Positions 33,725 through 43,200 of a DNA stretch of 47,983 nt are shown in pieces. Positions within the stretch are counted from its first letter, which is position 1. Each line of letters begins with the position of its first letter. The notes under the pieces were generated by a model that made no database searches, was not told where the DNA came from, and saw only the letters and a program-made list of their open reading frames with translations. The DNA is from an uncultured Lachnospiraceae bacterium. GTDB lineage: Bacteria; Bacillota; Clostridia; Lachnospirales; Lachnospiraceae. Made by a program: the position numbers and the translations under genes. The stretch is taken from the NCBI GenBank assembly GCA_910587955.1, contig CAJUNN010000019.1:1-47983 (forward strand). The letters run 5' to 3'.

Positions 33725-34216
33725 ATGAAGAAAAAGCTTTCCAAAGGGATTACAGCGCTTATGCTGGTGTTTTTGCTGCTGCCGCTGAAGGTGCACGCTT
33801 CAGGGCCGGCGGAAGAACCGGAGATTGCCGGGATGACAGAGGAGGAGGCAGCATATTATCTGCGTCTTTGTGAAACAGGAGCCGGAAGCCTGATGCGGGG
33901 GATATTTACGAATGTGAACCTGCATGTATTAAAGGATGACGGCCAGCTGATGGTGGTATGCGCCACGAACACATCTGAGATCGCCAGCGAGCTTGGCACC
34001 AAGCAGTTGATTCTGGACGTAAAGAACGGAATTTTCTGGATTCCGGTGGCAACGCTGGAGAAAGCCAGCCGCACCAATGCCCGCAGCCATTCCGGCGGAT
34101 TTTATTATAAAAATCCCGCCAGCGGAAGCACCTACCGTGCTACAGGAATTCACTTCGCCATTATTAACGGCAAAGAGTACACGGCTTATGCGGAATCCGG
34201 AATGATTACATATTGA
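33725..34216 (+). CDS. Secreted protein of unknown function
   Basis: A 163-residue protein with a clear signal peptide (KKK start, hydrophobic core ITALMLVFLLLPLKV, cleavage likely after VHA-S near residue 26). The mature part of about 137 residues has no domain I can name. It reads as a small beta-rich fold, with TNVNLHVLKDDGQLMVVCAT, then GIFWIPVATLEKASR, and ends GIHFAIINGKEYTAYAESG. There is no lipobox and no cell-wall anchor motif, so it should be released or loosely held. It follows copy 1 of the shared promoter motif and has a GAGGAAAAGAG ribosome site. Placement suggests it belongs to the sigma regulon, together with the toxin genes. Confidence 0.72.
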   Translation: MKKKLSKGITALMLVFLLLPLKVHASGPAEEPEIAGMTEEEAAYYLRLCETGAGSLMRGIFTNVNLHVLKDDGQLMVVCATNTSEIASELGTKQLILDVKNGIFWIPVATLEKASRTNARSHSGGFYYKNPASGSTYRATGIHFAIINGKEYTAYAESGMITY

Positions 34217-34296
34217 AATAAGAGATATTTTAAATGCCAACGGGGACTTTAGAATATAATTTGTATTGAACAAAAGAATACACAGAATAGTTTGAA

Positions 34297-34356
34297 GGGG
34301 CTGTCCTAAAAACGTAATTTAGCAGCAAATTACGTTTTTAGGACAGCCCCTTTTTT
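34297..34356 (+). terminator. Perfect 24-bp hairpin terminator, with IS-like end sequence
   Basis: A perfect 24-bp stem (34297-34320 with 34327-34350), a 6-nt loop AGCAGC and a six-T tract (34351-34356), 80 bp after the secreted-protein gene. It is ideal for rho-independent termination and insulates the toxin operon from upstream transcription. The outer end GGGGCTGTCCTAAAA resembles inverted-repeat ends of some insertion sequences, so it may be a captured IS end or a very small MITE. No transposase is present. The rest of the 34217-34420 gap is AT-rich with no other feature except the promoter motif at 34375. Confidence 0.88.
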
Positions 34357-34374
34357 GAAAAAAATTAAAAAACT

Positions 34375-34413
34375 TGTTACCTTTTGGCGTTTTTTCGGGA
34401 TGTTACAAGTAAG
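34375..34413 (+). promoter_or_regulatory. Shared promoter-like motif, copy 2 (candidate ECF sigma target)
   Basis: TGTTACCTTTTG (34375-34386), a 10-nt gap, then GGGATGTTACAAGTAAG (34397-34413). The layout matches copy 1 at 33644 exactly. It ends 14 bp before the ATG at 34428, so a transcript starting here would have a very short leader beginning close to AGAGGGGG, the ribosome site. It is placed to drive the membrane protein and the giant RHS gene. Confidence 0.65.
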
Positions 34414-34427
34414 AGGGGGAAATGAGA

Positions 34428-35054
34428 ATGAAAAAGCAATTTTTGAAACTGGGAACAGGGGCAGTTTGCGTCAGCATGGGCTGGGCCCTGTGGGTCCCTT
34501 TTGTAATTTCCAATCGTCTGGGAGGCGCCTGGGCGCCCTGGGAAATCCGTTTGGCAGGTATATTTTTGCTGGCGGCCGGGGCGGCGCTTCTGTTCTGGGG
34601 GCTGGAAGCGAAGGCTTTTGGAGAGTGGGGGAAGCTCTTTCTCTTTTGGGGAGCTTTGCAAATCTGTCTTTCCCTGCTTTCCGGCTTTCTGGCCTTTCTT
34701 GTCTTATTCCTGTCCGGAGATAACGGAACGCTGGCGAAAGAAGCGGCGGACTGGGGAAGTGCAGTCCTGGCACTTCCCCTGCACGCCTGGATGCTCTGCC
34801 TGGCAGGTTTCCTTAGCCGGAAGGGGCGGTTTGCCCTCTGGCTTCCGGGGAGATTGTTCCTGCGGTTCCTGGCTCTGTGCGTCTTGGCGGCCTTGTGCCA
34901 GGTTTGCCTGTCCCGGCTGCCGGACAGCACGGCGGGGATTCTGGCACAGGGATTTCTAGGGGGATGTCTGCTGTCCGGAATACTCTGGGCCATGCTGGTA
35001 TTTACGGATCGGTATCTGGAAGGAAGAGAGACACAGGAAGAGGGAGGAAATTAA
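34428..35054 (+). CDS. Polytopic membrane protein of unknown function, toxin operon
   Basis: A 208-residue hydrophobic protein with about six membrane helices (about 10-27, 38-57, 65-92, 105-125, 140-165 and 175-197) and short charged loops. No catalytic motif is visible. Two ATG codons (34422 and 34428) are possible; the second has AGAGGGGG at the better distance of about 8 nt. Its stop at 35052-35054 is directly followed by the ATG of the giant gene at 35056, so they share a transcript driven by promoter motif copy 2. It may help export, anchor or protect against the RHS protein, but nothing in the sequence proves it. Confidence 0.7.
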   Translation: MKKQFLKLGTGAVCVSMGWALWVPFVISNRLGGAWAPWEIRLAGIFLLAAGAALLFWGLEAKAFGEWGKLFLFWGALQICLSLLSGFLAFLVLFLSGDNGTLAKEAADWGSAVLALPLHAWMLCLAGFLSRKGRFALWLPGRLFLRFLALCVLAALCQVCLSRLPDSTAGILAQGFLGGCLLSGILWAMLVFTDRYLEGRETQEEGGN

Positions 35055-35055
35055 C

Positions 35056-37266
35056 ATGAAGCCCGGAACAGTACGGAAGATAAAAAGGACGGCTGCAGGA
35101 ATCTTGGCTGCAGTTTTCTTTGTGAGCAGCGAACTGTCTGCCTACGGAGCGCTGATTCCCCAAGAAAATACCGCAGAGGAAGGGGAAGAAAAAGAAAGGG
35201 AAGTGTTTGATTATCCTGAGGCAAATGTCTATGAGGGAGAGACGGAACCTTCCGCAGATCAGGAATCCGGGACGGAAATACCGGAGCAGGAAGAAGAGAA
35301 AGAACGAGAAGAACCGGAGGAAGAACCAGAAGAACCGGAACAGGAAGAGGAGGAGGAAACGGAGCCGGAGGAAGAAAAAGAAGAACATTCTTTGGAGAAA
35401 CCGGAAGAGGAGCAGGAGCCGGAAGCTTCCCAAGAAGAGGTACCGCTCCTTGCACCGGAGCTTGCCCAGGAGGAGATTCCTTATGCAGAAGAAGGGGAAG
35501 AACCCATAGAAGTGGGGAAGTATTACAAAACCTACCAGAATCCGGACGGTTCCTACCGCACGGTTTACACCTCTTCGCCGAATCTTTATGAGGATGAGAA
35601 CGGAGAGGAGCGTCCCATTGACAATACCCTGGTATTTCTGGAAGAGGAAAGGCCCATGGTTCTGGCTGCGGCAGCAAAAGCCCTGGAGTGGGACCCTTCA
35701 AAAGAGCACCATCCGGCTTCCGGTGAGGTCCCCGGCGGCGTATACGTGAACAGGGCCAACAGCATGCGGGTGGAGCTTCCGGCAGTGATGGATCCGGAAA
35801 ACGGCAGAGGCCTTACCATAGAGGAGGAGGGTCTTTGCCTCACCCTGGTTCCGGCGGAGGGGGATTACAGCCATGGGGCGGCGGAGGAAAACGCAGTCCG
35901 CTACAACCAGGTATTTGAACAGATAGACGTCCAGTACACCGTCCAGGACACGGGGGTCAAGGAAGACATTATCCTTCTTGCGCCTACGGAGCGGAACAGC
36001 TTTTCTTACCTGCTAAAGAAAGACGGCTTCACCGCCAGGGAAGAGGAGGGGCTTATTTTCATCATCCCGGAGGGCCGGGAGGAACCCGCCGCAGTTATGT
36101 CTGCGCCTGTGATGAGCGACGCTGCGGGCAAGGAGAGCCGGGAACTGCGTCTGAGCCTTTCGGAGGAGGAAGAGGCCTACCGGATAACGGCGGAGGCGGA
36201 CAGGGACTGGCTTTCAGATCCCGCCAGGGTATATCCGGTAAAAATCGATCCCCATACCATCGTGCTGAAAAACGAGCTGACTTTGATTACCGTAGGTTCG
36301 GACTATCCCCTGGGAACTTATAACGCCATTTCGCCTGTTTACGCAGGCTATGAAAGCAGAATGGGGAAATGCAGGCTTTTTGTTATTTCTGATTTTCTGT
36401 ATGAAGGGATCGGAGCGGAAAAGGAGGGGTCTGTGACAGTCCTCTCCGCTTCCATGCACCTGTACCAGAGGAGCAAGCTGGGAAGCGGACAACTGGCCTG
36501 CTATGCCATCGATCAAAGCTATCGGTTCAGCGGAGCCGGGAGCTGGAACGCCCTGGTAAATTTGAAACGCCATCCGGCAGGGGTTAACAGCGTCGTAAGC
36601 TCCAAAGTGGGATGGCAGACCTTCGACATTACCGATGCGGTGAACGGCTGGAATCAAGGCCTTCATGAAAGCCACGGCCTTGTATTGATTGCCACAAATG
36701 AAAACCAGGGAGTGGGGGCCTTCGCATCCGAGTGCGACAGCAATACCGGCCTGCGTCCCTATTACGAGATCAACTGGAAATACAAGGATGAAATCGATCC
36801 GGATTATCCCCTGGACGATACGACCGTTATCCTGCGCCCTATCGTAAAGACCGATATCCAGGGAAAATTAAACCTTCTGGGTGTGTTTGCAGACGGCATA
36901 GCTACACCGGACTCCCAGGTGGTCTATGCCCTTTCGGAGGATGGGGGAACGTATTCCGGGGCCGCCAGGGCAAAGAGCCGGACGGATTATCCCAACAGCG
37001 CGGGCTTTGAGAAGGCCTTTCCTCAGGGAAGCACCCGCTACCGCCAGGGAGTCAGCAACTGGCAGACAGCCGTTCCCTTTACAGCTCTGGAGGCCAATAA
37101 GGTTTACCGGCTGGAAGTATCCGCAGTTAAGGGAGGCAAGGCGGGAAAGACCGTATACAGCGAAGAATTTCTGAAATACAAGGTAACAAGGTACGATACT
37201 CTGCCCAAGATTGCGGACTATTACGGCATTCCCCTGGGGCAGCTTATGTACGACAACCGGGTTTAG
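35056..37266 (+). CDS. Exported E/P-rich, DNRLRE and LysM N-terminal part of a split RHS protein
   Basis: A 736-codon frame, ending at TAG 37264-37266, that forms the front of a giant surface protein. It has a signal peptide (1-30, KIKRTAAGILAAVFFVSSEL), a Glu/Pro-rich flexible stretch (about 36-150), a beta-rich part (about 155-395) ending RVYPVKIDPHTIV, a DNRLRE/CBM96-like domain (about 440-580, with WNALVNL and WQTFDITDAVNGWNQG), and a fibronectin-like stretch. The end is KVTRYDTLPKIADYYGIPLG, the first two thirds of a LysM domain. The other third (EGNTLLIRNP) is encoded just after the stop in the same frame. So this and the next entry were one gene of about 3285 codons. A good ribosome site (GGGAGGAAAT) precedes the ATG. 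It would be exported and bind cell wall or glycan. Confidence 0.85.
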   Translation: MKPGTVRKIKRTAAGILAAVFFVSSELSAYGALIPQENTAEEGEEKEREVFDYPEANVYEGETEPSADQESGTEIPEQEEEKEREEPEEEPEEPEQEEEEETEPEEEKEEHSLEKPEEEQEPEASQEEVPLLAPELAQEEIPYAEEGEEPIEVGKYYKTYQNPDGSYRTVYTSSPNLYEDENGEERPIDNTLVFLEEERPMVLAAAAKALEWDPSKEHHPASGEVPGGVYVNRANSMRVELPAVMDPENGRGLTIEEEGLCLTLVPAEGDYSHGAAEENAVRYNQVFEQIDVQYTVQDTGVKEDIILLAPTERNSFSYLLKKDGFTAREEEGLIFIIPEGREEPAAVMSAPVMSDAAGKESRELRLSLSEEEEAYRITAEADRDWLSDPARVYPVKIDPHTIVLKNELTLITVGSDYPLGTYNAISPVYAGYESRMGKCRLFVISDFLYEGIGAEKEGSVTVLSASMHLYQRSKLGSGQLACYAIDQSYRFSGAGSWNALVNLKRHPAGVNSVVSSKVGWQTFDITDAVNGWNQGLHESHGLVLIATNENQGVGAFASECDSNTGLRPYYEINWKYKDEIDPDYPLDDTTVILRPIVKTDIQGKLNLLGVFADGIATPDSQVVYALSEDGGTYSGAARAKSRTDYPNSAGFEKAFPQGSTRYRQGVSNWQTAVPFTALEANKVYRLEVSAVKGGKAGKTVYSEEFLKYKVTRYDTLPKIADYYGIPLGQLMYDNRV

Positions 37267-37269
37267 GAC

Positions 37270-40200
37270 ATGCTTCTGGTGGAAGGGAACACCCTGCTGA
37301 TCCGCAATCCCGCCAGGAATAAGGACAAGCCTTACCAGCCTCCGGCCCTGACAGATGCAGATAAGGCCGCCATAGACTCCCAGCTTATGGGCCGGGGGCT
37401 GCACTGCGAGTTCGGCTTCGAGCCGATCAATCTGAACACGGGAAACTTTTATCTGGAGCAGGAGGACAGCAGCGTGCCTGACTACGGGGAAGCCCTGTCC
37501 ATCACCCGGAGCTACAACAGCCGGGGAGCGGAGGCCGCCGGAGCCTTCGGCAGAGGCTTCTCCTTCGCCTATGATGAACAGCTTACCCGAAAGGATGAAG
37601 ACACCCTTCTCTACCGGAGGGGAGACGGAAGCATCCTGGAGTTTGCCCGGCAGGAGGACGGATCTTACACCTCCCCGGCGGGATACGGGATGATCCTGCG
37701 GCAGGTGCCGGACGGAAAAGGAGAGATCACCAATCCCACCACGGAGGAGCAGGCGGAGGAAGAGGCCAAGGGGGAGACTTCCTTCGGCACCTACCAGCGC
37801 TACCGCTATGAGCTGGAGGAGCAGAAGGACGGAGGCGGCAGGGCAGTGCGCAGCTTTGATTCCTCCGGCCTTCTGACCGGGATCCAGGATGAGAAAGGAA
37901 ACCGGATCACCCTGGGCTACGGGAATAACGGCCTCCTGGCAAGCCTTACCTCCGCCTCCGGCCTGACTTACCGCTTCCAGTGGGAGAAGGGCCATATCCG
38001 CACCATTACCCGTCCCGACGGGAAAAAGCTCACCTATGAGTACAGCCAGGAGAACGAGCTGATCTCCTATACGGATTCTCTGGGGATTACCCTGCGCTAT
38101 GAGTATGACGAAAATCACCGCATGACGGCCTGGTATGACGGAAACGGGGACCGGATGGCGGAAAACGAGTACGACGAGCAAGGCCGGGTGACAAAGCAGA
38201 GAGACGGAAACGGCGGCGTATCTTCCTTCTCTTACCAGGAGGGGCAGACCACAACCGTAGATGCTTTGGGACAAAAGACCGTCTACCGGTATGACGATCA
38301 GTACCGGACAAAAGAAATTGTCTATCCCGACGGCACCAGCGAAGCATACACCTATACGGAGGGAAACCAGAAGGCTTCTCATAGAGACCGGCTGGGCCAT
38401 ACCACTGCTTACGCCTACGACGGCAGAGGAAACCTTACGGCGGAGACACGGTTCGACGGGGCGGTGCGCAGGTTCGCCTATGACGGGGAGAACCGCCTTG
38501 TTTCCCAGACGGATTACAGCGGAGGGAAAACCTCCTACGAATACGACGGAAAGGGAAATCTCACAAAGACGGTGCGGCCGGACGGAAGCAGCCTCATCTA
38601 CAGCTATAACGGGAAAAACCAGATCACCGGCATCCGGGATCCGGAAGGAAACACCGTCACCCTGTCCTATACGGGGGTAAATCTCACCGGAATCCGGGAT
38701 GCCGAAGGAAACCAGTCGGCCTTCGCTTATGATGCTTTGGGAAATCTCATTTCCGTGAAGGATCCGGAAGGGAATACCAGCCGGAGGGAATATGACGGGG
38801 AAGGAAGAAAGATCCGGGAGACAGACGCCCTGGGAGGGTGCACCTCTTATGTCTATGACAAGGGAGGGAACGTCCGGTCCATCACGGATCCCGCGGGAAA
38901 TACAACGGCCTTTACCTATGACGCCAACGGCAATGTCTTAAGAGCGGAAGATCCGGAGGGGAATCTTTATGCCTATACTTATGACGCTCTGAACCGCTGC
39001 GTCATGGAAACCCTTCCCGACGGGACCCGGATAAGAAAAGCGTACGATACGGAGGGAAACTGCATTCTGGAGACGGACGGGGAAGACAACGCCTACACTT
39101 ACCGGTACGATCCCCTGGGAAACCTCCTGGAAGAGAAGGATCCCCAGGGGCGGACTGTCGCTTACACCTACGACTACCGGAATAACCGGCTGGAGACCAG
39201 GACGGACGCCCTGGGGGGCGTGCTGCGGCTGGAGTATGATATCCAGGGGAATCCCGTCCGCTTTACCATGGAAAACGGGGCCATGGTAACTTACGCTTAT
39301 GATAAGCTGGGCCGCCTTATCCGGGAGGAGAACGAAGCCTCCGGCCTTATAATGGAATATGCCTATGACAAGAACGGGAATCTCACAAACTGCAGGGACA
39401 GCCAGGGAAAGAGCTGGTCTTATGTCTACGACAGGGCCGGAAACCTCACGGAACAGATCCTGCCAAACGGCGGCAGCAGGGCTTATGAATACGACGCCTG
39501 CGGCCGGGTGACGAAAGAGACGGACGCCCTGGGCCATGTGACGGCTTACGCCTATGACGCTTGCGGCCGGGTGCTGTCCCGGACCGATGCCCAGGGGAAT
39601 ACCACATCCTACGCCTATGACGCCAACGGCAATGAGATCTCCCGGACGGACGCCCTGGGACACACCACCCGGACCGTCTATGACGGCCTGAACCGGGCTG
39701 TGGGATACATAGACGGCCGGAACTTCCTGACTGCAGCCGCCTATGACGGAGCCGGAAATTTAACCTCTCTCACGGATGCTTTAAAGGGAACCACGGCCTA
39801 CGCCTACGATGGCCGGGGGCTTGCAGTGGAGGTTACGGACGCTTTGGGGAATGTCTACCGGAACACCTTTGACGCATCCGGCAGCCGCATCCGTATCGAG
39901 GCCCCGGACGGGACCTGGATCCGCTATGCCTATGACGCCCTGGGCCGCCAGATAAGGAGTACGGACAGTGAGGGACTGGTAAAAAGCTATGCCTATGATG
40001 GGGCGGGAAATCTGCTGGAAGCTTCCGATAACGAAGGACACAGCACCCGTTATGCTTATGATCAGGCCGGAAACCTGCTGTCTGTTACCGACGCCCTGGG
40101 AAACGCGACCTCCTATACCTACGATGCTTACGGCCGGGTGCTCTCCGTGACGGACCCGGCAGGAAGCACCGCCCGCTATACCTATGATGCCATGGGAAAT

Positions 40201-43200
40201 ATAGAAAGCTATACGGACGGGGCCGGGTTTACCACTTCTTATGCCTATGATCAGGAGAACCGCTGCATCGGGGTTTCGGATGCGCTTCACGGGACCCAGG
40301 CCTATACTTATGACGCCCTGGGAAACCTTAAGAGCGATACCAATCCTTTGGGAGAGACCAATGCCTATGAGTATGACGCCCTGGGCCGTGTCACGGAGAT
40401 CCTGGAAACCGGCGGGCTGCGCACACAGTACGCTTATGACGCCTCCGGAAATCTGACAGAGGAGACAGATCCCAACGGGAATAAAACCAGCTATGAATAC
40501 GATGCCCTGGATCGGCTGATTTCTATAACGGAGGCGGACGGAAGCAGGGAGGATTACCTGTATGACGCTCTGGGAAATCTGGTGAAATACCAGGACGCCC
40601 TGGGACACGTAACCTCCTACGGCTACGACAGCGTAAGCCAGATGACGGAGCTTGTGCTTCCGGAAGGCGGAACCTGGCATTACGCCTACGACGGCCACGG
40701 AAAAGTGATCAAAGAGACGGACCCCTTAGGAAGGGAGACGTCTTATGCCTACTCCAAGTCCGGGGAGCTGGTAAAGAGAACCCTGGCGGACGGAGCCGAA
40801 TACCGGTATCACTACGATCTTCTGGGCCGCATTACCGGGCTGGAGGCTCCGGAAGGAAGAAACCTGTCCTGGGAGTACAGCGGGACAGGGGATCTGATCC
40901 GGGAGACGGACGCCAAAGGAAATGCCATCTCCTATACCTATGATAATCTGCACCGTCTGCTCTCTGTCACCAATCCTGAGGGAGGGAAGACCAGCTATGC
41001 CTACGATGAAGCGGGAAACCTGACAAGTTCCGTCTCACCCATGGGAACAGAGAGCAGCTTCCGGTACGACGCCCTGGACCGGCTGAGCCGGAGCTATACC
41101 CCGGGACTTCCGGAGATCTCCTACACCTATGACGAGGCCGGCAATCTGGCGGCCGTCACGGAAACAGGCAGGGAAAGCCGCACCACCCGGTATACCTACG
41201 ACCTCAACGGGAATCTCCTTACGGAAGCCGATCCCCTGGATCAGAGAAAGACCTATGCCTATGACAGCCGGAACCGCCTCATTGAGACGGCCAGCGCCGG
41301 AGGACGCAGGGAGCAGTACGCCTACGACGGCGACAGCCGCATGACGGGGATCAGGGACGCTCTGGGGAAGGAAACCCGCCTGTCCTACGACGGCAACGAT
41401 AATCTCATAAGCTTGTCTGACGGAGAGGGACGGACCGTCACCTATACCTACGACCAGGCGGATCAGCTGATCCAAGCTGCCGAGGAGGGGGCTGTCACTG
41501 CCTATACCTACGATTCCGCAGGGAATGTAAGCACCGTCACCGACGGAGAGGGGCATACCGCCAGCTATGCCTACGACCTGGCAGGACGCCTCATCAGCCG
41601 CACCAATGCCCTGGGGGAAACACAGGGGTATGCCTATGATTTGAACGACTGCCTGGAAGCATTTACCCGGGGAGACGGAAGCATCATAACCTACGATTAT
41701 GATAAGCTGAACCGGCTTGCCGTCACGGATTACAGCGGGGCGGAGGAAGGCGCCTCCCAGGTGCTCTATGCCTACGATCCGCAGGGAAGGCGGATTTCCA
41801 TGGAGGATGTGACCGGAACCAGCACATACACCTATGACCAGGCGGGCAGGATGGAAAGCGTCACGGACGGAAGGGGAAATAAGGTTTCCTACGAGTACGA
41901 CGGTTTCGGAAACCTTTCCGCTCTCATCTACCCGGACGGGAGCCGTGTCTCTTACGCCTACGATATCTTGGACCGCCTCACGGAGGTTACGGACCGTCAG
42001 GGAGGAATTACCTCCTATGCCTACGATCCCGACGGCCTTCTTCTGGAGGTAAAGCGTCCCAACGGGACAAAGACCGTCCTTACCTACGACGGGGCCGGAC
42101 GGGCAGAGACCATCCAAAACCTGGACAAGGGAGGAAGGGAGCTGTCCTTCTACCGCTATGCCTACGACGGATCCGGCTTTGTCACAAGGGAGGAAGTGCG
42201 GCAGAAGAGGGAGGGGAGGACGGAGGAGTTCACCAATGCCTATGCCTATGACGCCAGAGGGCAGCTTGTCTTTGTATCCACCGAGAAGGAGGGCAAGACC
42301 AGTGAGATCCGCTACGCCTACGATCAGGCGGGGAACCGGATCACTGTAGAGAAGAATGAAGACACGGTCCGGTCATACCTGGAGGAGTATGCCTACGACG
42401 GAGCAGGCCGTTTAAAGAGCCGGAGGGTGACGGGAAACCGGGAGCACCCCTCCCGGAACGGGACCACCTCTTATATTTATGACAAGAACGGAAATCTCAT
42501 CCGGGAGATAGGGCCGGAGGAGCAGATCACCGAGTACGCCTATGACGTGGAGAACCGCCTGAAAGCGGTTATGGAGGGAGACCGCCTCTTGATGGCGGCC
42601 CTCTACGACGGGGACGGGAACCGGGTATTTCGGATGGAGTACGAGGGAACCAGCGGAGGCGGCGCCTGGAGTGGCGCAGCCAGGGAGGAGACCGTCTCTT
42701 CCATAACGAAGCAGACCAAGGGGGAGGCAGGCAGCAGCGGCTCGCCCTTGATTCCCCACGCCTGGGAGGCCCGGGAGGAATGGGAGGAAGTGACGGAGAC
42801 CCGGAACAATATCTTCTGGTACGGCTTCGGCCAGGGCCTTATCCAGGGCCTGACTTCGGTGCCCGGGTATTTGGGCAGGTGGCTCCACGAACACTGGGAG
42901 TATATTCTTAAGAGAACCGAGCTTCACAGGACCAGCGAGATCCACACCTTTGCGGAGAAGGGGGACGAGGCCAGGAAGCCTAAGGAGGGGGATACCTGGA
43001 CTTCTCTCCTCTATGATGAGATCTTCATCCCCTACCAGGTAGGAGAGGAGGCCCGGGAGAACTACGTACAGACCAGCTACGTGAACGACGTGAACCGGGC
43101 GTATACAGAGACCCTGGCGGAGTACCGGATAAGCGGGGAAAGAGCCGGTTCGCCTCCCGGGCCGGAGGCTTCTGAAGGCGCCGTCTACGAGTACGGCCTC

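Noticed and set aside
34217..34296. Possible small gene in the AT-rich gap after the secreted protein
   Set aside because: There is no frame with a ribosome site longer than a few codons; the stretch appears to be untranslated.
36868..38400. Long open frame on the minus strand (510 codons) opposite the RHS gene
   Set aside because: It lies antisense to well-supported coding DNA, has low-complexity Val/Gly/Ile-rich content expected from the reverse of YD repeats, and has no ribosome site. Similar antisense frames at 39781-40698 and 41035-42117 are dismissed for the same reason.
37900..42620. Regular repeats that could be taken for CRISPR or a minisatellite
   Set aside because: The period of about 63 bp is a multiple of three, copies are degenerate at third codon positions, and the translation is a clear YD-repeat protein.
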